A DNA stretch of 64,000 nt from Malus domestica (lineage: Eukaryota; Streptophyta; Magnoliopsida; Rosales; Rosaceae): assembly GCF_042453785.1 (NCBI RefSeq), contig NC_091667.1, positions 35,146,001 through 35,210,000 of the forward strand, read 5' to 3'. Below are positions 24,201 through 36,400 of this stretch, one piece after another; position 1 is the first letter of the stretch, and each line of letters starts with the position of its first letter. The notes below the pieces were generated by a model. The model made no database searches, was not told the origin of the DNA, and saw nothing but the letters and a program-made list of their open reading frames with translations. A program made the translations under genes and the position numbers.

Positions 24201-27200
24201 ATATCCTAAATCTATTATCATACATTACTTTATTCATCTGCAGTGTGATGAAGAATCCAAAGCAGGGAAGATTTGGAAGACCGTAACACCAGTAAACTTT
24301 GAGGTTTGAAGTTTTTTTTTTTGTTTTTATTGTTTACTTGGTATTTCATTTTTGTGTAAAAGACTATGGTAGCCGCATCTCTTGGTAGTTATTTGCATTT
24401 TGCCAGATAAATGCGTAGGTATCCTTGACCTCTGAGTTGTAACATGATTAGGGTGCATCAGATTATGGAAGGGTGTGCTTGCAGGCTTGTCCAGTTTTAT
24501 TGTTGCATACTTTTGCTAGTAATTTTTAACCTCAACTACTCCAACAGGAATCACTACAAAATATAGATGAAGTTTTTGCTCAAGAAAAAATAGATGCTTT
24601 CTTTCACGTACTGTGTGAATTATTCAACTATACTCTTAGTTATCGAATATCAGGAGTATTGGCTGGCTAAGTTTCAATTCCTATAACCATCTATTGTTGC
24701 ACATATGAGCCCTTACTTCTTAGTGGTAGTACCTTGAATTTTATGGTAATTTCACTTTTAAGTCTTTAGTATTGCTAATAATTTTTCCTTTTGAACTTCC
24801 CAGGTTAATGGTGTTGATTTAGCTGAGATTGCAGGTGGGGAGATTGCAACAACTAACTTGCATTCATCCAATGGTCCTGATTTTGTTTTACAGCTTCATT
24901 TCTTCTGTAAGAAAAACAGTATGTCTCAATCTCCAGGTAATTACCAATTTCGTTCTTTAGTAAATTGTCTCTGTTTTTTTTTTAAAGAGAGAAAAATTTG
25001 TAATAATGTAGTCATCATCCTCTTTTGTTTACTCATTTATTTTCATATCATGTCTTAGCTGTTAAAGAAATATCAACTTCAAGTGACCCTTTGTCATACT
25101 TCATATATGTAGATTCAAAGACAGATATTAAAGCTAATGCTCGCCTTAAGTGTGTCTATTTTCCTGTTGTTAAGGTATGAAAACCATGTCTATACCGCCA
25201 TGTAAAAATATTTTGTTGCTGGATATATATGAGATTGCTTTTATACATATCCTATGTAAACTACATTGTGCAAATTAAATGACATTGTTTATCACAGGGA
25301 AAAGAGAATATTGAGAGAATTTTGGAGAGTTTAGAATCTGAGGGATGCAGCACCTCAGAAAAATTTGAAACCTATAGTCGTGTCTCTATTCGGAGGCTTG
25401 GTCGCCTACTTCCAGATGCTCGTTGGGTAGGTAGTCAGTTCTCTTCAAATCATGTTATTGTAAATTAATCTCCAGAAGTTGTATTAGAATTACACTCCTA
25501 AAATCAGAATGAGATTTACTGCATTTTAGTTTCTTTGGCCGAAGGATGGTTTCAGTAATTGTTGTCACATGTGCATATTGAAAGCTGCAGTGCTCTGTAT
25601 TGTAACTGTTATCTTGAAATACATTGGTGGCGTCTTTCCTAATAGCTAAACCTTTTGAGGTACCAAATATATCCGATGAGATGGAGTTTTTGAAATATGC
25701 ATCTTAATGCTTCTGTAGTCATCATTGGTCTCTTTGACCTTAGAGCAAATTCTTGTACATACAGATGAAAATTGAGTTGTGGTTGTGTGTTTTTGTATCG
25801 CATTATAGTACTTCTAAAGAGTTTAAATGAAGATATTGACAAGCTTTATAACTCCATTGAAGACCATTCTTGAAATTGTTTAATGTATAATGCACAATTT
25901 GGAGCATTGATGTTCAGGAATGTGATCCAATTTGTATTTAGAGATGCAACTGCTATTCGTTCTAATGATGTCTTTTTTATCTGATGTACCACAGGCTTTG
26001 CTTCCTTTCATGGAATTCAAGCAAAAAAAAGGAGACAGGGCACACTTGTTGAAAAGATGTTGTTTGAGAGTTAAATGCTTTATCGGTAGGGCAGCTCCTT
26101 CCTGATAGCTTGCCTCAATGTTTGCTTGTCAATGATACAATATTCTTTAGAATTCTTCTGTTTTGTCAGTATTAATGAACAAAGAATGTTGTGGTTGCAG
26201 AGACTGATGCTGGTTTCAATCCAACACCATCTAAGGTTCAAAATTTTATATGTTTACAACAACAACAACAACAACAAAGCCTTTTCCCACTAAGTGGGGT
26301 CGGCTATATGAATCCTAGAACGCCATTGCGCTCGGTTTTGTGTCATGTCCTCCGTTAGATCCAAGTACTCTAAGTCTTTTCTTAGAGTCTCTTCCAAAGT
26401 TGTCCTAGGTCTTCCTCTACCCCTTCGGCCCTGAACCTCTGTCCCGTAGTCACATCTTCGAACCGGAGCGTCAGTCGGCCTTCTTTGCACATGTTCAAAA
26501 TCACCGGAGCCGATTTTCTCTCATATTTCCTACAATTTCGGCTACTCCTACTTTACCTCGGATATCCTCATTCCCAATCTTATCCTTTCTCGTGTGCCCA
26601 CACATCCCACGAAGCATCCTCATCTCCGCTACACCCATTTTGTGTACGTGTTGATGCTTCACCACCCAACATTTTGTGCCATACAACATCGCTAGCCTTA
26701 TTGCCGTCCTATAAAATTTTCCCTTGAGCTTCAGTGGCCTACGACGGTCACACAACACGCCGGATGCACTCTTTCCATCCAGCTCGTATTCTATGGTTGA
26801 GATCTCCATCTAATTCTCCGTTCTCTTGCAAGATAGATCCTAGGTAGCGAAAACGATCGCTTTTTGTGATCTTCGCTAGATTGCTCCGGTCATTAGTGTG
26901 GATAAGTATATAAATGGATAGAGATAGGAAAGCAAACACAAGATGTACGTGGTTCACCCAGATTGGCTACGTCCACGGAATAGAAGAGTTCTCATTAATT
27001 GTGAAGGGTTTACACAAGTACATAGGTTCAAGCTCTCATTTAGTGAGTACAAGTGAATGATTTAGTACAAATGACATTAGGAAATATTGTGGGAGAATGA
27101 TCTCGTAGTCACGAAACTTCTAAGTATCGGAGTGTGGTGTCGTCTTGACTTGCCTTATCTGTCTCATAGGTAGATGTGGCATCTTCTCTGGAAGTACTCT

Positions 27201-30200
27201 TCCTCCATCCAGGGGTGGTATCTTTAACTGGTGGAGATGCACAAGGTAATGTATCAATTTCACTTGAAGCTTACTTGTAGTTTCAGGCTTGGTCAAGCGC
27301 GATACAAACCATGTAGTAGGAGTCCCCCAAGTCGCCGAGCTAGGGGGTCTGCTGAAAGAGGTGACAGACAAGGTAAGCAATCAGAGCTCCGACTGATTGT
27401 TCACCTTCTCCCCATCTTGCAGCAGCATGAAGGATAAAGAGAAGAAAAATGAGAAGAGATGATATGAGATACTTTTGCTTTTGAAGAAGTAACTTTCCAC
27501 AGGCTTATTCTTGAACTGAGCTGGAGGGTTTTCTGGTTTCCTCCAGAGTATAAGGCCGACTGAAGAATTTGAGGGTCAAAACAAGTCCATCAAATCTAGA
27601 GTACGTTCCACCCTGCTGATATGGGATACTTTTGCTTTTGACAGAGTAATGAATGTATCGGCACGTGTGCTGTTACGCTTGTCTCCACATGCTTCCTTGT
27701 ATCCTTCGCACTTGCCCTATCTGTTCCTCAAGCAGATGCGGAATCTTCCCTGGAAACATAAGATGTTGAAGATGAGTACTCGAGAGCAATGCCAGGTAAG
27801 TAATCAGGTAAGGGGTTCCAGGCAGTCAGTTCCTGGCTGGGAGCTTGATTCCAAGTGCTGACTGATTGCTCTCTTTCTCCTTGTCTTGCAGGTAAAAACA
27901 AGGCCAAAAGAAAAGACAGGGAAAAAGCATGATATGGGATACTCTTGCTTTTAACCCTGATGATATGAGATATTCTTGCTCTAGTATAGCTTGTTTGCAG
28001 AGGTATTATCGGGGGGAAAGAAAGCTGAATATTTCGAAAGGCTTCGTTGGGAGTGCCCTCTCAGATATGATGAAGGGTTGAGCATTTTTGCAGGTCTGCC
28101 TGTCCGTTGGGGATGGAGGTCGACATATATAGGAGTCTCCCTAACAACAAGTAGTAATGCTATTCCTTTACCCTGCTTGGTCATAGCACGGTAGTGGGAG
28201 CTGCCAGTTTCACATGTTTTAACTCTGTCAGAGCACTTTGAAAAAGTGGTCTGTGGTATCTGGCTCTCGAGATTCGGAGAACGATGCCTCTTCGATTTTT
28301 GAGAAAGCAATCATGCTGGGGGTATGACTCTCGAGATTCGGAGAGCAGTGTCTCTTCGATTTTTGAGGAAGTAATCATGTTGGGAGTCTGGCTCTCGAGA
28401 TTCGGAGGGCGGTGCCTCTTCGATTTTGGAGCAAGCAATCTTGTTGGGAGTGTTGTCTCGAATGTGAGTAAAGGTTGGGCATGTTTGCTAGTCTACCTTG
28501 CCACGAAGCACAAAGGTTGACACACAGGGACTTTCCAATTATCCAGCAATGGTACTGTTCCTTTACCCTCTCTTCGATTTTGAGAAAGTAGTCATGTTGG
28601 GAGTCTGGCTCTCGAGATTCGGAGGACGGTGCCTCTTCGATTTTGGAGCAAGCAATCTTATTGGGAGTGTTTTCTCGAATGTGAGTAAAGGTTGGGCATG
28701 TTTGCTAGTCTACCTTGCCACGAAGCACAGAGGTTGACACACAGGGACTTTCCAATTATCCAGCAGTGGTACTGTTCCTTTACAGTTGTGGGTAATAATA
28801 TGGTAGCTAGACCTTCAAAATTTATGTGTCTAAACTTTTGTTAGTGCTGTTTCTTTGCTATTCTTTTACCTTTCTTGGTCAGAGCGATGTAGTGGGAGCT
28901 GCAAGCTTCACGTGCTCAACTTTGGCAGGGAACTTTGGCAAAGTTATTTGTGGTACCCATGAGCTATTGTTGCGTGTGGGAAGTGGGTGATTGAACAGTA
29001 AGATTCATGTGCTTTCTACTTCACCAGAAGTCTTCGACAGAATGCCCATAATTTCTGCAAAGCTGAGTGTGCGTGTGACAGGTGCTGACAAGGCTAGAAA
29101 AGTAGGTGCCTCTTCGATTTCTGAGATCGGCCCTCGTGGTCTCTGAGCAGCCCAGCTTTTGAGAAAGCGAGCGCCTCTTCGATTGATTCGGAGAACGATG
29201 CCTCATCGATTTTTGAGAAAGCAATCATGCTGGGGGTCTGGCTCTCGAGATTCGGGGAGCAGTGTCTCTTCGATTTTTGAGAAAGTAATCATGTTGGGAG
29301 TCTAGCTCTCGAGATTCGGAGGGCGGTGCCTCTTCGATTTTGGAGCAAGCAATCTTGTTGGGAGTGTTTTCTCGAATGTGAGTAAAGGTTGGGCATGTTT
29401 GCTAGTCTACCTTGCCACGAAGCACAGAGGTTGACACACAGGGACTTTCCAATTATCCAGCAATGGTACTGTTCCTTTACCCTCTCTTCGATTTTTAAGA
29501 AAGTAGTCATGTTGGGAGTCTGGCTCTCGAGATTCGGAGGACGGTGCCTCTTCGATTTTGGAGCAAGCAATCTTATTGGGAGTGTTTTCTCGAATGTGAG
29601 TAAAGGTTGGGCATGTTTGCTAGTCTACCTTGCCACGAAGCACAGAGGTTGACACACAGGGACTTTCCAATTATCCAGCAGTGGTACTGTTCCTTTACCC
29701 TTGTGGGTAATAATATGGTAGCTAGACCTTCAAAATTTATGGGTCTAAACTTTGTTAGTGCTGTTTCTTTGCTATTCTTTTACCCTTCTTGGTCAGAGCG
29801 ATGTAGTGGGAGCTGCAAGCTTCACGTGCTCAACTTTGGCAGAGAACTTTGGCAAAGTTATCTGTGGTACCCATGAGCTATTGTTGCGTGTGGGAAGTGG
29901 GTGATTGAACAGTAAGATTCATGTGTTTTCTACTTCCCCAGAAGTCTTTGACAGAATGCCCATAATTTCCGCAAAACTGAGTGTGCGTGTGACAGGTGCT
30001 GACAAGGCTGGAAAAGGCTGGAAAAGTAGGTGCCTCTTCGATTTCTGAGATCGGCCCTCGTGGTCTCTGGGGAGCCCAGCTTTTGAGAAAGCGAGCGCCT
30101 CTTCGATTTTTGAGATCGGCCTTCGTGGTCTTTGAGCAGCCCAACTTTTGAGAAAGCAAACGCCTCTTCGATTTCTGAGATCAACCCTCGTGATCTCTAA

Positions 30201-33200
30201 GCAGCCCAGCTTTTGAGAAAGCAAACGCCTCTTCGATTTCTGAGCAGGCGCCTCTTCGATTTCTGAAGCTTCGTCGAGTGCAGATTTTTATAGGGGCTGG
30301 CATTAAGTTCCAAAGCACACTTGAATCTCCACCAGTAGAAGCTTCATTCTTGCACTTCTAAGATCTTGATTTGTCCGACCTCTTCTCTCTTCAACACCTT
30401 TGAAAATGTCTGGCCCCTCCGACCGTCGTTTTGACTTGAACCTTGTTGAAGAGGCAGCCCCGCCTTCTCCAGACAACATATGGCGCCCATCCTTCGTCTC
30501 CCCTACTGGTCCTCTTACCGTTGGGGATTCCGTGATGAAGAATGATATGACCGCTGCGGTGGTGGCCAGGAACCTTCTCACTCCCAAAGATAACAGACTA
30601 CTTTCCAAACGGTCTGATGAGTTAGCTGTTAAGGATTCGCTGGCTCTCAGTGTTCAGTGTGCAGGTTCTGTGTCTAATATGGCCCAACGCCTATTTGCTC
30701 GAACCCGCCAAGTTGAATCATTGGCGGCTGAAGTGATGAGTCTCAAACAGGAGATTAGAGGGCTCAAGCATGAGAATAAACAGTTGCACCGGCTCGCACA
30801 TGACTATGCTACAAACATGAAGAGGAAGCTTGACCAGATGAAGGAAACTGATGGTCAGGTTTTACTTGATCATCAGAGATTTGTGGGTTTGTTCCAAAGG
30901 CATTTATTGCCTTCGTCTTCTGGGGCTGTACCGCGTAATGAAGCTCCAAATGATCAACCTCTGATGCCTCCTCCTTCTAGGGTTCTGTCCAGTACTGAGG
31001 CTCCAAATGATCCCCCTCCGGTGCCTTCTCTTTCTGGGGCTCTACCGACTGCTGAGACTTCTCCTAAGCAACCTTTGTGAAGGCTCCCTCTTGTGTGCTT
31101 ATTTTGACTCATGTATATGTACATATTTGTAGCTTATCGGGGATATCAATAAATAAGCTTTCCTTCATTTCAACGTATTGTGTTAAATACACCAAAGCCT
31201 TCTTCGCTAAGTTCTTTGAATTTTCTTTTGTTAAAGCTTGTATGTTGAAGCTTTCTGAGTGGAGCATGTAGGTTGGGGTAGTGTTCCCTTAATTTCCCGA
31301 GTGAGGAAAACTTCTCAGTTGGAGACTTGGAAAATCCAAGTCACTGAGTGGGATCGGCTATATGAATCTTAGAACGCCATTGTGCTCGATCCTGTGTCAT
31401 GTCCTTCGTTAGATCTAAGTACTCTAAGTCTTTTCTTAGAGTCTCTTCCAAAGTTTTCCTAGGTCTTCCTCTACCCCTTCGGCCCTGAACCTCTGTCCCA
31501 TAGTCGCATCTTCTAATCGGAACGTCAGTAGGCCTTCTTTGCACATGTCCAAACCACCGTAACCGATTTTCTCTCATCTTTCCTTCAATTTCGGCTACTC
31601 CTACTTTACCCCGGATATCCTCATTCCTAATCTTATCCTTTCTCGTGTGCCCACACATCCAACGAAGCATCCTCATCTCCGCTACACCCATTTTGTGTAC
31701 GTGTTGATGTTTCACCGCCCAACATTCTGTGCCATACAGCATCGCCGGCCTTATTGCCGTCCTATAAAATTTTCCCTTGAGCTTCAGTGGCATACGGCGG
31801 TCACACAACACGCCGGATGCACTCTTCCACTTCATCCATCCAGCTTGTATTCTATGGTTGAGATCTCCATCTAATTCTCCGTTCTTTTGCAAGATAGATC
31901 CTAGGTAACGAAAACGGTCGCTCTTTGGTATTTCTTGATCTCCGATCCTCACCCCTAACTCGTTTTGACCTCCATTTGCACTGAACTTGCACTCCATATA
32001 TTCTGTCTTTGATCGGCTTAGGCGAAGACCTTTAGATTCCAACACTTCTCTCCAAAGGTTAAGCTTTGCATTTACCCCTTCCTGAGTTTCATCTATCAAC
32101 ACTATATCGTCTGCGAAAAGCATACACCAAGGAATATCATCTTGAATATGTCGTGTTAACTCATCCATTACCAACGCAAAAAGGTAAGGACTTAAGGATG
32201 AGCCTTGATGTAATCCTACAGTTATGGGAAAGCTTTCGGTTTGTCCTTCATGAGTTCTTACGGCAGTCTTTGCTCCTTCATACATATCCTTTATAGCTTG
32301 GATATATGCTACTCGTACTCCTTTCTTCTCTAAAATCCTCCAAAGAATGTCTCTTGGGACCCTATCATACGCTTTTTCCAAATCTATAAAGACCATGTGT
32401 AAATCCTTTTTCCCATCTCTATATCTTTCCATCAATCTTCGTAAGAGATAGATTGCCTCCATGGTTGAGCGCCCTGGCATGAACCCGAATTGGTTGTCCG
32501 AAACCCGTGTCTCTTGCCTCAATCTATGCTCAATGACTCTCTCCCAGAGCTTCATTGTATGACTCATTAGCTTAATACCCCTATAGTTCATGCAATTTTG
32601 TACGTCGCCCTTATTCTTGTAGATAGGCACCAAAGTGCTCATTCGCCACTCATTTGGCATCTTCTTCGTTTTCAAAATCCTATTGAAAAGGTCAGTGAGC
32701 CATGTTATACCTGTCTCTCCCAAAAGTTTCCACACTTCGATTGGTATATCGTCTGGGCCTATTGCTTTTTTATGCTTCATCTTCTTCAAAGCTACAACCA
32801 CTTCTTCCTTCCGGATTCGACGATAAAAAGAGTAGTTTCTACACTCTTCTGAGTTACTCAACTCCCCTAAAGAAGCACTCATTTCATGTCCTTCATTGAA
32901 AAGATTATGAAAATAACCTCTCCATCTGTCTTTAACCGCGTTCTCTGTAGCAAGAACCTTTCCATCCTCATCCTTGATGCACCTCACTTGGTTTAGGTCC
33001 CTTGTCTTCTTTTCCCTTGCTCTAGATAGTTTATAGATATCCAACTCTCCTTCTTTGGTATCTAGTCGTTTATACATATCGTCGTAAGCCGCTAACTTAG
33101 CTTCTCTGACAGCTTTCTTCGCCTCTTGCTTCGCTTTTCTATACCTTTCACCATTTTCATCAGTCCGAGGTAAAGTAGGAGTAGCCGAAATTGTAGGAAA

Positions 33201-33381
33201 TATGAGAGAAAATCGGCTCCGGTGATTTTGAACATGTGCAAAGAAGGCCGACTGACGCTCCGGTTCGAAGATGTGACTACGGGACAGAGGTTCAGGGCCG
33301 AAGGGGTAGAGGAAGACCTAGAATCAAAATTTTATATGTTTAAGTGGAAAAAATAATTTCAATTATGTCTGTGGCCATCAT

Positions 33382-33428
<47 letters not shown>

Positions 33429-36400
33429 TAAAACGTTCTTCCTTAATGCATTGTTAACCACAGAATGATCTTGCACACCATGGTCCTTTTACCGCTGCAC
33501 TGAGGAACTTCGGTAATCAGCCTCTGGAGAATGAAAATGGTATATTTCTTCTATGATAAATATGGAAATATTTTGATTTGGTGCATCGTTTGTTTGTTAT
33601 TCTTCTCACTCTGATAATATTTGTTCCCACAGATATCAAAATTCAAATTTCTAGAGATGGAAAGCATTTAAATCTTGCTCAACTAAAAAGGGAGTATGAG
33701 AATTGGATTCTTCAAATGCATGAGCAGTATGATGATGAAGCTGACTGTGGTGAAGATCAACCAGTGGTTGTTGTCAGTCCTATAAACAAAAAGGCACTTC
33801 ATATGTCATCTGAAGGTAGGTGTGAATCGAGAAGCTTGATTTTCTGATGCAGCATGACTTAAAATTTGAATCCTTTGTTACATGATTTTCTTAGTGGGAT
33901 AAGGCTTGGTTGTTGTTGGCTTGGTTGTTATAACTTGTTACATAATGTCCTTATTGATTTCATTACATTAATTTAGTTTCTAACTTTAATCCATGCTTGT
34001 AATCATGAAACTTTTTTACTTCAAATTGTAGTTGCAAGGGTGCATAAATCTCTAAAGAGGAAAGGAATAGCCTGGAAACGTGGCCAGAAAATCAAACTTC
34101 TTAAGGGAGCATGTGCTGGGGTCCATAAGAACAATGTCTATGCTACGATTGAATATTTTTTGCTTGAAGGTCTCGAAGGTGACTCTGGTGGTAAGTAAGG
34201 CGTGAAACTTGAGTATCTTTATATTGTTTCATGTGACATTCATAAATATTGATTTATGATTCACATGCTTAGATCTTCCATAATTTTGTCATAGCATGCA
34301 CCTTCCACTTTTTTATGGCATGCTACTTGAGGATAGTTATACTTGTAGATTTCTTCTTCAATGAAATTGTTTTGGTCAATTTATGTCCCTGACTTTTTTC
34401 TTCGTTTTTCTTTTTCTTTCTTAACAGGTCAGGCTCAAATGTTCTGCAGGTGTGGTTTCTTGTGCATGTTCTTCTGTAATCGTTCTTTTTGTAACCTGTG
34501 CACTTGATTATGTTTTGGTTTGACTGGCATACTTTTGTATTTTTGTTGTTTTACAAGGCCTTTAAGTAATCCAGATGCGAAGGGATGCATCCTTTCCATA
34601 AGTGATGGGGATACCAGTTTAGATGTTGGTGGCTCCTTGCCTGTACCTGTCAGTGTCATTGATACTGGAATGGTTCGTTTCTTATTTTATCTTAGTATCT
34701 TGCTTCACACCTTGCTTTTTTCTACAATTGGCGAAAAAGTAAATATATTTCTGGTATTCTACCTTATTGTGTTGCTAAATTGTGAGCCATTGGCATCAGT
34801 GTGTAGCTGTTGGAAGTACCGAGTGGGATAACCAACTTGAGAAACAACGTCAGAAATCTCCTTCTACAATTGATTTGCTGGATGCAGAACAATGTCAAGA
34901 GTTGGACATTAATGGGGTTAGAATTTTCATTTACTTTTCACCTTTGTCTTGCTCATCGAGTAGAAAATTAATCAAGTAAAACATATATTTTTTAATTTCT
35001 TTTCAGGCACTGCCTGTAGATGCCCAAGCTGGAAAAGATCCTCCAGAAGCAATTGTGGCCATTGTTCGTCCTGCCAGTTATGACTCTTCTTGTAATTCCA
35101 AGACCCTGGACCAGAAGCATATTGCCAAAACTAATTTACAAATGTCCATGAAAGTTAAGTTTAGCAGTGATGCTGAGGGTCTTCAAAGAGTTCACGACAT
35201 TTCAGTGTCCGTAGCACCCAAGTCACTAAAAGGATTTCAAGGGTTATACATCTTTCCACTTAAATCAAAGTACCCAGATTTATTTCAAAATGCTGGTATC
35301 TATACATTTTCATTCCATCTTGTAAGTAATATTAGAAACCTCTCTTATATCTTTGTTCTTTGTTCTTTTTTTTTAAATGTATTAAGATTGTCAGTTGTTT
35401 CTGATAATTTTATTTGTGAATTTGTTTACAAGGATGAGTCAGATTGTAAGGCTATTGAGAAAAAAGTGCTTATCAAGGAAGCTCGAAAAGTGGAGTACAA
35501 ACAAATTCACTCGACTTTCCCAAAGGAAAAGGTTTCACGGCCCCAAGATTCATCTGACTCTCCCAACTTACAGGTAATAGTTGTGCTTAAGAGAAGATAC
35601 AAAATTAAATGCAGCTATAATTTACTTATAAACAAATGACGTTTTATATCTCAGCATGAATGTACCATAGTGGGTTCATTTGTTTGATTGTTTCTGATCG
35701 TTTTATTTGTGAATTTGTTTACAAGGATGAGTCAAATGGCAAGAGTGTTGAGAAAAAAGTACTTATCAAGGAAGCTCGAAAAGTGGAGTATAAACAAATT
35801 CAATCGACTTCCCCAAAGGAAAATGTTTTGGGATCCCAATATTCATCTCACAGTCCCAAAGTAGAAAAGTTACAGGTAATAGTTGTTCTAACGAGAAAAT
35901 ACGAATAAAAATGCAGCTTTAATTCACTTATAGTCACATGAAGTTTTATATCTCAGCATGAAAGTACCATAGTGAGTTCATTTTTCATATCACATCCAGA
36001 TCCAAAAGTGGAGCATGGAAACCAACACACTCTTAAATTACATAAAGATAAAAGTTCATATTCTGTATTAGCCAAATTGATAATGATGGCTGTTAACTTT
36101 TATGTTCAGGTTCTTGTAAAAAGAGCAAAAGTGGAGTACAATGAGAGTCAGGTTCCGTTGTCACCTGGCAAGGTTTTGCCTCTTCAAGATTACTCTTCCC
36201 TCCAGAAAGGAGGAAACTTTCAGGTATTAATTGTGAATAATGAGAAGCTACATGACAATGGCAGCTTTAAATTTATATGTAACCCGGAGTATACAATGTG
36301 TGTTACCACCATCCACAATAATGGATAATTGTTATGTTCAGGTTTCAGAAATGCAAGTTCCAAAAGTGGAGTACGAAGAACTATCCCCATTTCCTTTGCT

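Larger units (their letters stand above)
26889..31330 (+). mobile_element. Non-autonomous (LARD-like) retroelement body
   Basis: About 4.4 kb lacking pol domains. It holds a long repetitive leader (27 to 30.3 kb, with a ~914-bp direct duplication) and one open gag-like frame at 30406-31080. No second LTR was found, so the class is uncertain. It may be an LTR derivative that lost its ends or a partner RNA inserted with the LINE. Confidence 0.55.
26257..33324. mobile_element. 7.07-kb composite retroelement insertion in GMI1 intron 16
   Basis: Flanked by a perfect 18-bp direct repeat, caaaattttatatgttta (26239-26256 and 33325-33342), as expected for LINE target-primed insertion. Immediately inside the left copy is (caa)n, the reverse of a LINE tail. 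Order inside: LINE 3' part (-), non-autonomous retroelement (+), second LINE with a reverse-transcriptase ORF (-), then a 159-bp inverted copy of the first LINE segment. The host splice sites on both sides are intact. Confidence 0.85.

Noticed and set aside
28181-30224. Multiple ORFs of ~80-110 aa in GMI1 intron 16
   Set aside because: They repeat with the 914-bp duplication of the retroelement and lack protein-like conservation between strands.
31341-33077. 578-aa ORF as a host gene
   Set aside because: It is a LINE reverse transcriptase, truncated at its 5' end and inside a GMI1 intron.
35393-35432. Upstream extension of GMI1 exon 24 ([13 protein letters not shown])
   Set aside because: No acceptor in the needed phase; the acceptor ending tttacaag at 35432 keeps frame and gives FSFHL-DESDCK.
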